Part shown: in pieces, positions 28,539 to 35,831 of the stretch | Layout of the letters: every line of letters begins with the position of its first letter | Position numbering within the stretch: the stretch's first letter is position 1 | Assembly: GCF_000013205.1 (NCBI RefSeq) | Contig: NC_007775.1 | Coordinates: 1,980,501 to 2,044,500 of the forward strand | Origin: Synechococcus sp. JA-3-3Ab | GTDB lineage: Bacteria > Cyanobacteriota > Cyanobacteriia > Thermostichales > Thermostichaceae | DNA: 64,000 bases | Direction of reading: 5' to 3' | Made by a program: the position numbers and the translations under genes | The notes under the pieces: generated by a model | Databases searched by the model: none | The model's input: the letters and a program-made list of their open reading frames with translations, nothing else | What the model was told of the DNA's origin: nothing

Positions 28539-29669
28539 ATGTCCCAAGTGTACGACTGTGTCATCGTCGGCGCTGGCCCTGCCGGCGGCTCGGCCGCCTA
28601 TCACCTGGCCAAGCGGGGGCGCTCAGTGCTGGTCTTGGAGAAGGATCCTTTGCCCCGCTACAAACCCTGTGGCGGCGGCGTTTCTCCCATGGTGGCGGCC
28701 TGGTTTGACTTCGATTTCAGTCCCGCCATTTCGCTGAAGATCCGGCAAATTCGCTACACCTGGCGGGGCGGGGATCCGGTCGTGGCCGACCTGGATCTGA
28801 AAGAGCCGGTATGGATGGTGCGGCGGGAGGTCTTCGACCATTACTTGATCCAGCAGGCGCAAAAGCAGGGGGCAGCACTCCAGACGGAATGTCCCGTCTC
28901 CGGCATTGAGTGGCAGAGCGACCGCTGGCAAGTGATGACAGCCACCGGCCCGGTCTGGGGTCGGTATGTGATCGGGGCCGATGGGGCCAAAGGCTCGATG
29001 GCCAAGTGGCTCGGCTTTCAAAACCGGCAGCGCCGCCTGGCTGCCGCCCTGGAAGCAGAAGTGCCCGTCTCAGAGCCAAAAACCGCAGCCGCCCATTTCG
29101 ACTTTGGCGCCGTGAGCAACGGCTACATTTGGAACTTCCCCAAAGCCGATGGCTACTCCATCGGGGCAGGCACCTTTCGGGGTGGCGAAAAACAAAACTT
29201 GCGGGAAATCGCCGCCGAGTATGCCCAAAGCTTTGGTGTGGACTTGAAATCGGTCAGGCAGTTTGGCCATCCCATCTGTCTTTGGGAGGGGGATCAACCC
29301 CTGCACAGCCAAAATGCCCTCCTGGTGGGAGATGCTGCCTGTGTCGTCGATCCGTTTACCGCCGAAGGGATCCGCCCCTCCCTCCTCACTGGCATGCTGG
29401 CAGCGCAGGCCATCGACCAAGCCCTGGCGGGAGATACCGAAGCCCTGGCGAACTACTCCGCCCGCGTGCAGCAGGAGTGGGGCTCAGAGATGCGTTGGGC
29501 CAAGCGGATCGCGGCGCTGTTCTACCGCTTTCCGGGCGTCGGCTACAGGGTAGGCGTCAAGCGACCGGGAGCCACTCGGCGCATGGGCCAGATCTTGGCC
29601 GGTGAGCTGCGCTACAGCGATGTGGCCAGCTCGGCCATTCGCCAGTTGAGCGCTGGCCTGTTGGCCTAG
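28539..29669 (+). CDS. Geranylgeranyl reductase-family FAD-dependent oxidoreductase
   Basis: This 376-residue flavoprotein has the Rossmann dinucleotide motif at its start (VIVGAGPAGGSAAYHLAKRG, glycines 11, 13, 16). It also has the reductase-family segment KPCGGGVSP and the FAD-closing motif LLVGDAACVVDPFTAEGIRPSLLTG. Relatives include ChlP, which reduces the geranylgeranyl side chain for chlorophyll and tocopherol, and archaeal-type digeranylgeranyl lipid reductases. This paralogue differs from canonical ChlP at the N-terminus, so its substrate is uncertain. The ATG was chosen at the Rossmann start; the open frame upstream overlaps murA and is not coding. The stop overlaps the convergent kinase gene. 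Confidence 0.85.
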   Translation: MSQVYDCVIVGAGPAGGSAAYHLAKRGRSVLVLEKDPLPRYKPCGGGVSPMVAAWFDFDFSPAISLKIRQIRYTWRGGDPVVADLDLKEPVWMVRREVFDHYLIQQAQKQGAALQTECPVSGIEWQSDRWQVMTATGPVWGRYVIGADGAKGSMAKWLGFQNRQRRLAAALEAEVPVSEPKTAAAHFDFGAVSNGYIWNFPKADGYSIGAGTFRGGEKQNLREIAAEYAQSFGVDLKSVRQFGHPICLWEGDQPLHSQNALLVGDAACVVDPFTAEGIRPSLLTGMLAAQAIDQALAGDTEALANYSARVQQEWGSEMRWAKRIAALFYRFPGVGYRVGVKRPGATRRMGQILAGELRYSDVASSAIRQLSAGLLA

Positions 29670-30151
29670 GCCGGCCGCTGGGAGAGGGGGGCGGGATCGT
29701 CGAAGCGCCTGCTGATCAGCAGGCAGTTGCGGCCATCTGCCTGGCGAGTATAGCTCAGGTGGGTGGAGAGAGCCTTCATCAGCCGAATACCCCGTCCCCC
29801 CTCGGATTCGACCTCGGCGTCGGGGGGCCTGCTGGCTGCTCGGTTCTGGAAGAATTCCTCCAAGTTGAACTCCTGCCCTTGATCCCAGATGCGCAGCTCC
29901 AGCTCCTGGGGCATCAGAACCAGCTCGATATCGATGGGTGTACTGGGAGACAAAGTGCGGTGGGCATGGCGAACGGCGTTGGTAAAGCCCTCCGCCAAGG
30001 CCAACTGGCATTCCAACCAGATGGGGCCCGGAATGCCGGCGTCGCGGAAAGACTCAAACCACGTCAAAACTTGGCTGAGAGCATCCAGGGTTGTGTCTAC
30101 TCTCAGCGCAAAGGTCTGCTTTTCCCCCGACGGGATCCCTGCCGCGTTCAA
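29666..30151 (-). CDS. RsbW-like anti-sigma factor serine/threonine kinase (HATPase)
   Basis: The 161 residues form a single GHKL ATPase domain of the HATPase_c_2/RsbW type: N box CQLALAEGFTNAVRHAH, G1 box ELRIWDQG and G2 region EGGRGIRLMKALS. Such proteins phosphorylate anti-anti-sigma (STAS) partners or bind sigma factors in partner-switching circuits. No STAS partner or PP2C phosphatase is adjacent, so its partner must be elsewhere. The start appears to be TTG and is the least certain part. It converges on the reductase gene with a four-base overlap. Confidence 0.85.
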   Translation of the reverse strand: MNAAGIPSGEKQTFALRVDTTLDALSQVLTWFESFRDAGIPGPIWLECQLALAEGFTNAVRHAHRTLSPSTPIDIELVLMPQELELRIWDQGQEFNLEEFFQNRAASRPPDAEVESEGGRGIRLMKALSTHLSYTRQADGRNCLLISRRFDDPAPLSQRPA

Positions 30152-30270
30152 AATCGAACCCCAAAGCTCAGACTGTTGCCTTGGCCCTCGCCCCCACCAG
30201 GGATCGGACCAGTTGATTCTAGACTAAGGCGCTGTTCAAGCCTGCCAACCCCCAACTTTGGGGGGGGCCA

Positions 30271-31083
30271 CTAGGGGGCGATGATGAGATCCACGCGGCG
30301 GTTTCGCTGTCTCCCTTCCTCCGTATCGTTGTCGGCCACCGGCAGGGTGGGGCCAAAGCCAGAGGTTGTCCAGCTGATGGGGTGGTCTTCCGGCAACAGG
30401 TTAGCTAAGTAGTCTTTCACAGCGTTGGCGCGGCGCAGGGAAAGGTCGAGGTTATAGTTCAAGGAACCGATGTTGTCGGTGTGGCCGTTGACTTGAACGC
30501 GGGCGCCGGGCATTTCCCGCAAAGATTTGGCCACTTCTGCTAACAGGGAGGCCGCCTCAGGCCGAATCTCGGCCTTGTCGAAGTCGAAGAGCAGATCGCC
30601 CGGCAGGCTAATGGTTCGGGTTCCCACCTGAAAAGAGGTAGGGGTCGGCGTTGCGGTGGGGGCAGGGACGCTTGCTCCCTCCGGGGCGATCTCGGCAGTG
30701 GTGGCCGATTCTCGCCTCGGCTCAGGGGCCGCTGCTGGGGAAGACAGCCGTTGCAGCCGCGACTCCAGTTCTTCAACGCGGATCAAAAGCTGGATGGCCT
30801 GCTGGCGGAGTTCTCGAATCTCCCTTTCCAGATCCGTGGAGCCGCCGTGATTTGGATTCCCCTTTGGTGAATCTGCATCTGGGCTCACCGCTGGGAGACT
30901 GGCCTGGGGTGGAGACAGGGTGGGCAGGAGCGGCGGCGTGTTGGCCTGCGGCTGGGGAACTGGCAGCGGTTGGGTCTGAAGCGGCTGCGGGAGCACCATT
31001 CCCGCCCAGATGCCGCTGCCGACCAGGAGGATCCCACTCGAGAGATTGAGAAAGACCGTTGCACGTTCCGATGGGCGGGGCAT
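30271..31083 (-). CDS. OmpA-domain peptidoglycan-binding membrane protein
   Basis: The 270-residue protein has an N-terminal hydrophobic anchor (VFLNLSSGILLVGSGIWAGM), a proline-rich linker with a short coiled coil (REIRELRQQAIQLLIRVEELE), and a C-terminal OmpA/MotB domain (ILLFDFDKAEI-type strand LFDFDKAEIRPEAASLLAEV, then VQVNGHTDNIGSLNYNLDLS and LRRANAVKDYL). The Asp and Arg that bind diaminopimelate in peptidoglycan are present in HTDNIG and SLRRA. It probably ties the envelope to peptidoglycan. ATG at 31083 with AGAGG upstream is preferred to an earlier TTG. Confidence 0.85.
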   Translation of the reverse strand: MPRPSERATVFLNLSSGILLVGSGIWAGMVLPQPLQTQPLPVPQPQANTPPLLPTLSPPQASLPAVSPDADSPKGNPNHGGSTDLEREIRELRQQAIQLLIRVEELESRLQRLSSPAAAPEPRRESATTAEIAPEGASVPAPTATPTPTSFQVGTRTISLPGDLLFDFDKAEIRPEAASLLAEVAKSLREMPGARVQVNGHTDNIGSLNYNLDLSLRRANAVKDYLANLLPEDHPISWTTSGFGPTLPVADNDTEEGRQRNRRVDLIIAP

Positions 31084-31234
31084 CGCAGGCAAACCTCTGG
31101 CTAGATGGGCGCAGGCGAGGAGCGAAAACCGGGCTCAACTCAACGCCTAGAGTCGATCCTATCCGGCGACCGCAGCTTGCCAAGGGGATTAGGGGCTGCT
31201 CAGGCTACCCCTTCCCGCCATCCTCGGCAAAAGC

Positions 31235-31891
31235 CTAGTCGAAGCTGAGACGGCCCCGATAGCGTCCTATGAGGATCAGGCCGTTGACGGGATCCGCACA
31301 ATCGACCACAAAAGACGGGAAGCGAGGGTTGTCGCTGATAACTTTTACTCGGGATCCTGACAGGCGTTGCAGCCGTTTGACCCACAGCTCGCCATCCCTC
31401 TGAAAGACGTAGATGCCCTCACCCCCCAGCTCTTTTTGCCGTTCGACAAAGATCCAGTCGCCATCTTCCAAGGTGGGAGACATGCTGTCCCCTTGCACCC
31501 GAATCAAACTGAGCCCATCCGGGTTCCCCTTCAGATGGGCCCGTAGCCAGTTACGCTCAAAAGCTAGCACCGACTCGATGGACTCTTCCCGCACCAGCGC
31601 CCCCGCCCCTGCCGAGGCGACCACATCCACCAGAGGCACGTATACATACTCCGTTTTGGCGTCGCCAGCCTCCAGCCGCGGGGATCCCTCCCCCGTAATC
31701 AGCCAACTGAGACTCACCCCCCCCACCTGGGCAATTTTCACGGCCTTGTCGATGCCGGGCACGGATCCCTTGAGGTAACTGCGCAAGGCTGTATCGCTAA
31801 TGCCGGCCCGCCGCCCAAACGCATAAATGGCCTCATCGCCGATCACCTGTCGCAAACGGTCGGCAAAGGAGGAATCAGAGGAGGTGGACAT
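31235..31891 (-). CDS. CI/LexA-like transcriptional repressor with S24 peptidase domain
   Basis: The 218-residue protein has an N-terminal HTH (about 20-65: AFGRRAGISDTALRSYLKGS) and a C-terminal S24 domain with the Ser136 nucleophile in GDSMSPTLEDGDW and the general-base Lys172 in ELWVKRLQ. A possible Ala-Gly cleavage site lies in VVASAGAGAL (91-100). This is the architecture of phage CI-type repressors that self-cleave with RecA, but no phage genes surround it. Two inverted repeats lie just upstream and suggest autorepression. The ATG at 31891 begins the domain; an upstream TTG overlaps one operator. It is divergent from a small membrane-protein gene and the ndh operon. Confidence 0.85.
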   Translation of the reverse strand: MSTSSDSSFADRLRQVIGDEAIYAFGRRAGISDTALRSYLKGSVPGIDKAVKIAQVGGVSLSWLITGEGSPRLEAGDAKTEYVYVPLVDVVASAGAGALVREESIESVLAFERNWLRAHLKGNPDGLSLIRVQGDSMSPTLEDGDWIFVERQKELGGEGIYVFQRDGELWVKRLQRLSGSRVKVISDNPRFPSFVVDCADPVNGLILIGRYRGRLSFD

Positions 31892-31907
31892 CGGCTTAAC
31901 GCTACGG

Positions 31908-31919
31908 GTTGTGTACAAC
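31908..31919. promoter_or_regulatory. Putative operator 1 (GTTGT-GT-ACAAC)
   Basis: This inverted repeat with a 2-base centre lies 16 bases upstream of the repressor ATG, between the start codon and a putative -10 (TAGAAA on the minus strand). Its half-site GTTG(T/A)C resembles that of the second repeat, and the two centres are 32 bases apart. Confidence 0.5.
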
Positions 31920-31938
31920 TAAATTTCTACCACTACCT

Positions 31939-31952
31939 GTTGACAAGTCAAC
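31939..31952. promoter_or_regulatory. Putative operator 2 overlapping -35 (GTTGAC-AA-GTCAAC)
   Basis: A perfect 6+2+6 inverted repeat contains the minus-strand -35 hexamer TTGACT. Its 16-base spacing to TAGAAA makes a plausible repressor promoter. Binding here would block the promoter, as expected for an autorepressor. It also lies upstream of the divergent small membrane-protein gene. Confidence 0.5.
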
Positions 31953-32050
31953 CCTCGTGAGGGGCAGGGGCTTATGCTGGGTTGGAGGGAAGAGGGCAGG
32001 GTTTCCAGTAGTAGGATCTGAGAGACTTCACCTGCTCTGGCTTGCTCCCT

Positions 32051-32314
32051 ATGACCGTCTCAGACTGGAAACGCTGGCTGGATCATTTTCTCATTGCCCT
32101 GGTCTTTCTGGTGTTTGCCGGGTTTGTCTGGTTTGTCTTCTCGGTAACGGGAGCTTTCATCGGGATCCCGCTGGGCTACAAACTTTGGCTGCGGCTGTGG
32201 TTGCCTTTGTTCCAGCCGGCACTGGGGATCCTGATGGCTGGAGCCCTGCTGAGTGGGGTGTGGGGTTGGCTGGAGAAACGCCACTCCCGCAATCGAGACC
32301 ATCAGCAGAACTAA
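32051..32314 (+). CDS. Small two-helix membrane protein
   Basis: The 87 residues contain two strong membrane segments (FLIALVFLVFAGFVWFVFSV and WLPLFQPALGILMAGALLSG) with a charged C-terminal tail (KRHSRNRDHQQN). I do not recognise a named family. It lies 93 bases upstream of ndhC on the same strand and opposite the repressor gene. It could therefore be co-transcribed with ndhCKJ or be controlled by the repressor; neither is shown. The ATG at 32051 is preferred over the TTG three codons earlier. Confidence 0.6.
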   Translation: MTVSDWKRWLDHFLIALVFLVFAGFVWFVFSVTGAFIGIPLGYKLWLRLWLPLFQPALGILMAGALLSGVWGWLEKRHSRNRDHQQN

Positions 32315-32407
32315 AGATCGGGCAGCGCCGGGAGGCGGCAGACTGGCTCTATACTGAAAACGTAGAAAACGTATCTAAATGTTGAGCACCTGAGGCGGTC
32401 TGGCGTC

Positions 32408-32770
32408 GTGTTTGTCTTATCCGGCTACGAGTATTTGCTGGTCTTTCTGATCGTCTGCGCTCTGCTGCCGGTCTTGGCTCTGGGAGCTTCTGCGCTCTTG
32501 GCCCCAAAGCGGCGGGGATCCCTGCGCCGCAGCACCTATGAGTCGGGGATGGAGCCGTTTGGCCAGGCCTGGATCCAGTTCAACATCCGCTACTACATGT
32601 TCGCCCTGGTCTTCGTGATCTTCGACGTGGAGACCGTGTTCCTCTATCCCTGGGCGGTGGCCTTTCATCGCTTGGGACTGCTGGCCTTTGTGGAGGCCCT
32701 GATTTTCATCGCCATCCTTGTGGTGGGCCTTGTGTACGCTTGGAGAAAAGGAGCGCTGGAATGGTCATGA
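32408..32770 (+). CDS. ndhC: NAD(P)H-quinone oxidoreductase subunit 3
   Basis: NdhC is a membrane-arm subunit of cyanobacterial NDH-1, which carries cyclic electron flow, respiration and CO2 uptake in thylakoids. The 120 residues have three transmembrane helices and the family loop [24 protein letters not shown] (SGMEP.G core) before [20 protein letters not shown]. The stop codon overlaps the ndhK start region by ten bases, the conserved ndhC-K-J arrangement. Confidence 0.96.
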   Translation: MFVLSGYEYLLVFLIVCALLPVLALGASALLAPKRRGSLRRSTYESGMEPFGQAWIQFNIRYYMFALVFVIFDVETVFLYPWAVAFHRLGLLAFVEALIFIAILVVGLVYAWRKGALEWS

Positions 32771-33501
32771 CCTCTCAGGAGCCGGAAGTCTTGTTTCCGG
32801 CGTCTGCCCCGCAAGTTACCACAGACCTCTCGAACAACGTCGTTCTCACCACGGTTAACGACCTGTACAACTGGGCGAAGATGTCCAGCCTCTGGCCGCT
32901 CCTCTACGGCACTGCCTGCTGCTTCATCGAGTTTGCAGCCATGCTGGGCTCCCGCTTCGATTTCGACCGCTTTGGCCTGTTGCCCCGTTCTTCGCCGCGC
33001 ACGGCTGATTTGATCATCACGGCGGGCACGGTCACTATGAAAATGGCCCCAGCGTTGGTCAAGCTCTACCAACAAATGGCTGAGCCGAAGTACGTGATCG
33101 CCATGGGGGCCTGTACCATTAGCGGCGGCATGTTCAGCTCCGATTCCTACACGGCGGTGCGAGGGGTGGACAAGCTGATCCCTGTGGACGTGTACATTCC
33201 CGGCTGCCCGCCGCGTCCGGAGGCGATCATGGATGCTATTGTCAAGCTGCGCAAGAAGATCGCCGCCGAAGACATGCGGGAGCGGGGCCGCCTGCAACAA
33301 ACCCACCGGTACTACACGGTCAAGCACAACCTCAAGCCGGTGCCGGAGATCATCACCGGCAAGTATCTGGAGAGCGAGACCCGCCAAGCTCCTCCACCGG
33401 AACTGGCGGCGGCTATTGGCCTGCCGGTGCCTCCGGCCTTGCAGACTGCCGACTTCAAGCAGGCGGAACAGCAGCTCAAAGCTTTGCGGGGAGGGATGTG
33501 A
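32761..33501 (+). CDS. ndhK: NAD(P)H-quinone oxidoreductase subunit K (N2 cluster subunit)
   Basis: NdhK carries the terminal [4Fe-4S] cluster N2 that passes electrons to plastoquinone. The cluster cysteines are visible in [19 protein letters not shown] and IPGCPPRPE. The protein is 246 residues from the ATG at 32761. That ATG has GGAG seven bases upstream and overlaps ndhC; a second ATG two codons later gives the common ATGA coupling. It ends one base before the ndhJ start. Confidence 0.96.
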
Positions 33502-33502
33502 G

Positions 33503-34048
33503 ATGACAGAGGACAAAGCCCAGCAAAAGCCGTCCTCGACAGCCGAGCCGACAGAGCCGTTGGCGACGCTGGAACGGGGGCCGGTTTCCCAGTTCCTCGC
33601 CGATAACGGCTTTGACCATCAGTACCTGGGCAGAGATGCCGCCGGGGTGGAGCTGCTGGAGGTGGAGCGGGATTTTCTCTTGCCTGTGTGTACTGCCCTC
33701 TATGCCTACGGCTTCAATTACCTGGAGTGCCAGTGCGGCTACGACCTGGGGGCAGGGCAACCCCTGGTCAGCCTCTATCACCTGATCAAACTGGCGGACG
33801 GGGCAGATCGGCCGCAGGAGGTGCGGGTTCAGGTGAAGCTGCCCCGCCAAGATCCGCGGGTGCCCTCGGTGTACTGGATCTGGAAGTCGGCGGACTGGCA
33901 GGAGCGGGAGACCTATGACATGTACGGCATCATCTTTGAGGGACACCCCAACTTGAAGCGGATCTTGATGCCGGAAGACTGGATTGGGTGGCCGCTGCGC
34001 AAGGACTATATCACGCCTGACTTCTATGAGTTGCAGGACGCTTACTAG
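33503..34048 (+). CDS. ndhJ: NAD(P)H-quinone oxidoreductase subunit J
   Basis: NdhJ is the 30-kDa-type (NuoC) hydrophilic subunit of NDH-1. The 181 residues carry an acidic disordered N-terminus, the core [17 protein letters not shown] and the signature [38 protein letters not shown]. The ATG at 33503 follows the ndhK stop by one base, so the genes are coupled. The frame is open further upstream but those residues overlap ndhK. Confidence 0.96.
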
Positions 34049-34095
34049 GGGGGATCCCTTAACCGGCTGAGCAGCGTTCGCAGGACGTGAGAGAA

Positions 34096-34269
34096 ATGTG
34101 GCCTTTTTTGCTCTTGGCAATCTACGCAGGGGGAGTTTGGTACTCAGCCCGCAAGGCGGATCGCATCTACTCAGGCTCTGGAAAGTGGGCGGTGTCGGCC
34201 CTCTGGCCACTGCTGCTCTTGACCAACCGCCAGTTTCGCCAAAATTGGCGTCGTCCCTTGAACAAGTGA
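34096..34269 (+). CDS. Small membrane protein in the ndh operon
   Basis: The 57 residues MWPFLLLAIYAGGVWYSARK... contain one hydrophobic helix, a basic loop and a second shorter helix (SALWPLLLLTNRQF). I do not recognise the family. It fits tightly between ndhJ and the downstream methyltransferase, whose GTG start overlaps its stop as GTGA. That overlap supports it as a real translated gene. A GTG three codons earlier is an alternative start. Confidence 0.6.
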   Translation: MWPFLLLAIYAGGVWYSARKADRIYSGSGKWAVSALWPLLLLTNRQFRQNWRRPLNK

Positions 34270-35507
34270 GTCTATCCCCATTGGTAAGCCCTTCTAGGCA
34301 AGACTTAGGCTTGGGCAATCCGGATTTGCCCTTGTCGCCCTCGCAGGCCGACCGGAGGTTGCCAGAGCTGATCGGCAGCCGCATTCGCGCCCGAGGACCC
34401 GTGACCTTTGCCCAGTTCATGGAGTGGGCCCTCTACGAGCCAGGTCTGGGTTACTACGAGCGGGAGCATCTCCCCCTCGGCTGGGACTATCGCACCTCCC
34501 CTCACTTGGCGGCGGATTTTGCCCAACTGTTGGCTGAGCAGATCTTCCAGTTCTGGCACATTTTGGGATCCCCTCCCCATTTTGCGGTGATTGAGATGGG
34601 GGCGGGCAGCGGGCGCCTGGCCGAAGATTGGCTGGCCTATGTGTGCTCCAATTGGCCCGACTTCTGGCAAGCCCTGGAGTACGGGATCCTCGAGCGCTCT
34701 GCTTTTTTGCGGCGGCTACAGCAGGAGCGCTTGGCCGGCTATGGCGAGAAGGTGCGCTGGCTAGAGTGGGACGAGATCCCAGATGGTTCGGTAACCGGCT
34801 GTTTTTTTTCCAACGAGCTGGTGGACGCCTTCCCAGTCCATCGGGTGCAGGTGCAGGCGGGGGCCTTGCGAGAAATCTACGTGGATTGGGCGGAGGGGGA
34901 GGGCTTCCGAGAAGTGTTAGGGGATCTCTCTACGCCCGCGCTGGAAGCGTACTTTGCCCGCCTGGGGATCCCGATTGCCACCTATCCCTCCGGCTACCAA
35001 ACGGAGGTCAACCTCAAGGCCCTAGAGTGGCTCCAGCTTCTGGCCCGCAAGCTGCGGCGGGGCTACGTGCTCACCCTTGACTACGGCCACACCGCCCAGC
35101 GCTACTACAGCCCCCAGCGCTTCCAGGGCACGCTCCTGGCCTACCGCCAACACGGCACCTACGCGGATCCCTATGTCTGGGTGGGATCCCAAGATCTCAC
35201 TGCCCACGTGGACTTTACCACCTTGCAGCAGGTGGGGGAGTCTCTGGGGCTCAAGTGCCTGGGCTTCACCCAGCAGAGCTGCTTTTTGGTGAACCTGGGA
35301 TTGGCGGAAAGGCTGGCCGCCCTCGGCCAAGTTGGCGACGAGGGGGGGGATCTGGGCCAGGTGTTGCAACGGCGACATGCCCTTCACGCTCTGCTGGATC
35401 CGCTGGGGTTGGGGAGCTTTGGGGTGTTGCTGCAGGCCAAGGGCTTGAGCGAGGCGGAAGCGGCCCAGCCGCTGCAGGGCTTTGTCGAGCCGGAGCTACA
35501 CTTATGA
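34266..35507 (+). CDS. NDUFAF7-like SAM-dependent methyltransferase (COG1565/DUF185)
   Basis: The 413-residue protein has the NDUFAF7/MidA pattern: FAQFMEWALYEPGLGYYER, the SAM-binding loop AVIEMGAGSGRLAEDWL, GILERSAFLRRLQ, CFFSNELVDAFPVHRVQ and LTLDYGHTAQRYYSP. In mitochondria NDUFAF7 methylates an arginine of the complex I subunit NDUFS2 during assembly; the NDH-1 homologue of NDUFS2 is NdhH. Here the gene sits directly downstream of ndhCKJ, which makes a matching role in NDH-1 assembly a natural inference. The start was set at a GTG overlapping the previous stop; homology begins about residue 25. Its own stop overlaps the next ATG (ATGA). Confidence 0.85.
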   Translation: MSLSPLVSPSRQDLGLGNPDLPLSPSQADRRLPELIGSRIRARGPVTFAQFMEWALYEPGLGYYEREHLPLGWDYRTSPHLAADFAQLLAEQIFQFWHILGSPPHFAVIEMGAGSGRLAEDWLAYVCSNWPDFWQALEYGILERSAFLRRLQQERLAGYGEKVRWLEWDEIPDGSVTGCFFSNELVDAFPVHRVQVQAGALREIYVDWAEGEGFREVLGDLSTPALEAYFARLGIPIATYPSGYQTEVNLKALEWLQLLARKLRRGYVLTLDYGHTAQRYYSPQRFQGTLLAYRQHGTYADPYVWVGSQDLTAHVDFTTLQQVGESLGLKCLGFTQQSCFLVNLGLAERLAALGQVGDEGGDLGQVLQRRHALHALLDPLGLGSFGVLLQAKGLSEAEAAQPLQGFVEPELHL

Positions 35508-35764
35508 ACCTCACCTTTTGGGTGGGCCTATCGGCTGCTGCTCTGACCACTGCCAGTTTCTTCCCGCAAGCCTGGAAAACTTGGCATAGCCAAAAGGCGG
35601 ACGATTTTTCTTGGAGCTACCTGCTGCTGTTTGGGGCAGGGATCCTGATGTGGGATCTGTACGGCCTGTTGCGCCAAGATGCGGTCATCCTGCTTGCCAA
35701 CACGGTAACCCTGGCGCTGGTGGGAGTGATTATCCTAACCAAACTGAGAACCTCGGCTCGCTAG
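35504..35764 (+). CDS. SemiSWEET (PQ-loop) sugar transporter-like protein
   Basis: The 86 residues fold as one three-helix bundle with the PQ motif in ASFFPQAWKTWHSQKADDFS, then WSYLLLFGAGILMWDLYG and a last helix ANTVTLALVGVIILTKL. This is the size and pattern of bacterial SemiSWEETs, which dimerise to transport sugars. The ATG overlaps the methyltransferase stop by four bases, so it is the last gene of the ndh transcription unit. The substrate is not predictable. Confidence 0.88.
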   Translation: MNLTFWVGLSAAALTTASFFPQAWKTWHSQKADDFSWSYLLLFGAGILMWDLYGLLRQDAVILLANTVTLALVGVIILTKLRTSAR

Positions 35765-35831
35765 GGGGAGAGGGGAGTTGCTCTGCATCTGGCCTGGGTT
35801 TTAGGCCTTGCTTGCCTAGAACTCCTCCTGA

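Noticed and set aside
27140-28564. 474-codon minus-strand frame opposite murA
   Set aside because: Shadow of murA. No recognisable protein pattern.
31235-31891. Prophage remnant around the CI-like repressor
   Set aside because: No integrase, excisionase, structural or lysis gene is found on either side. The neighbours are an OmpA-domain gene and the ndh operon.
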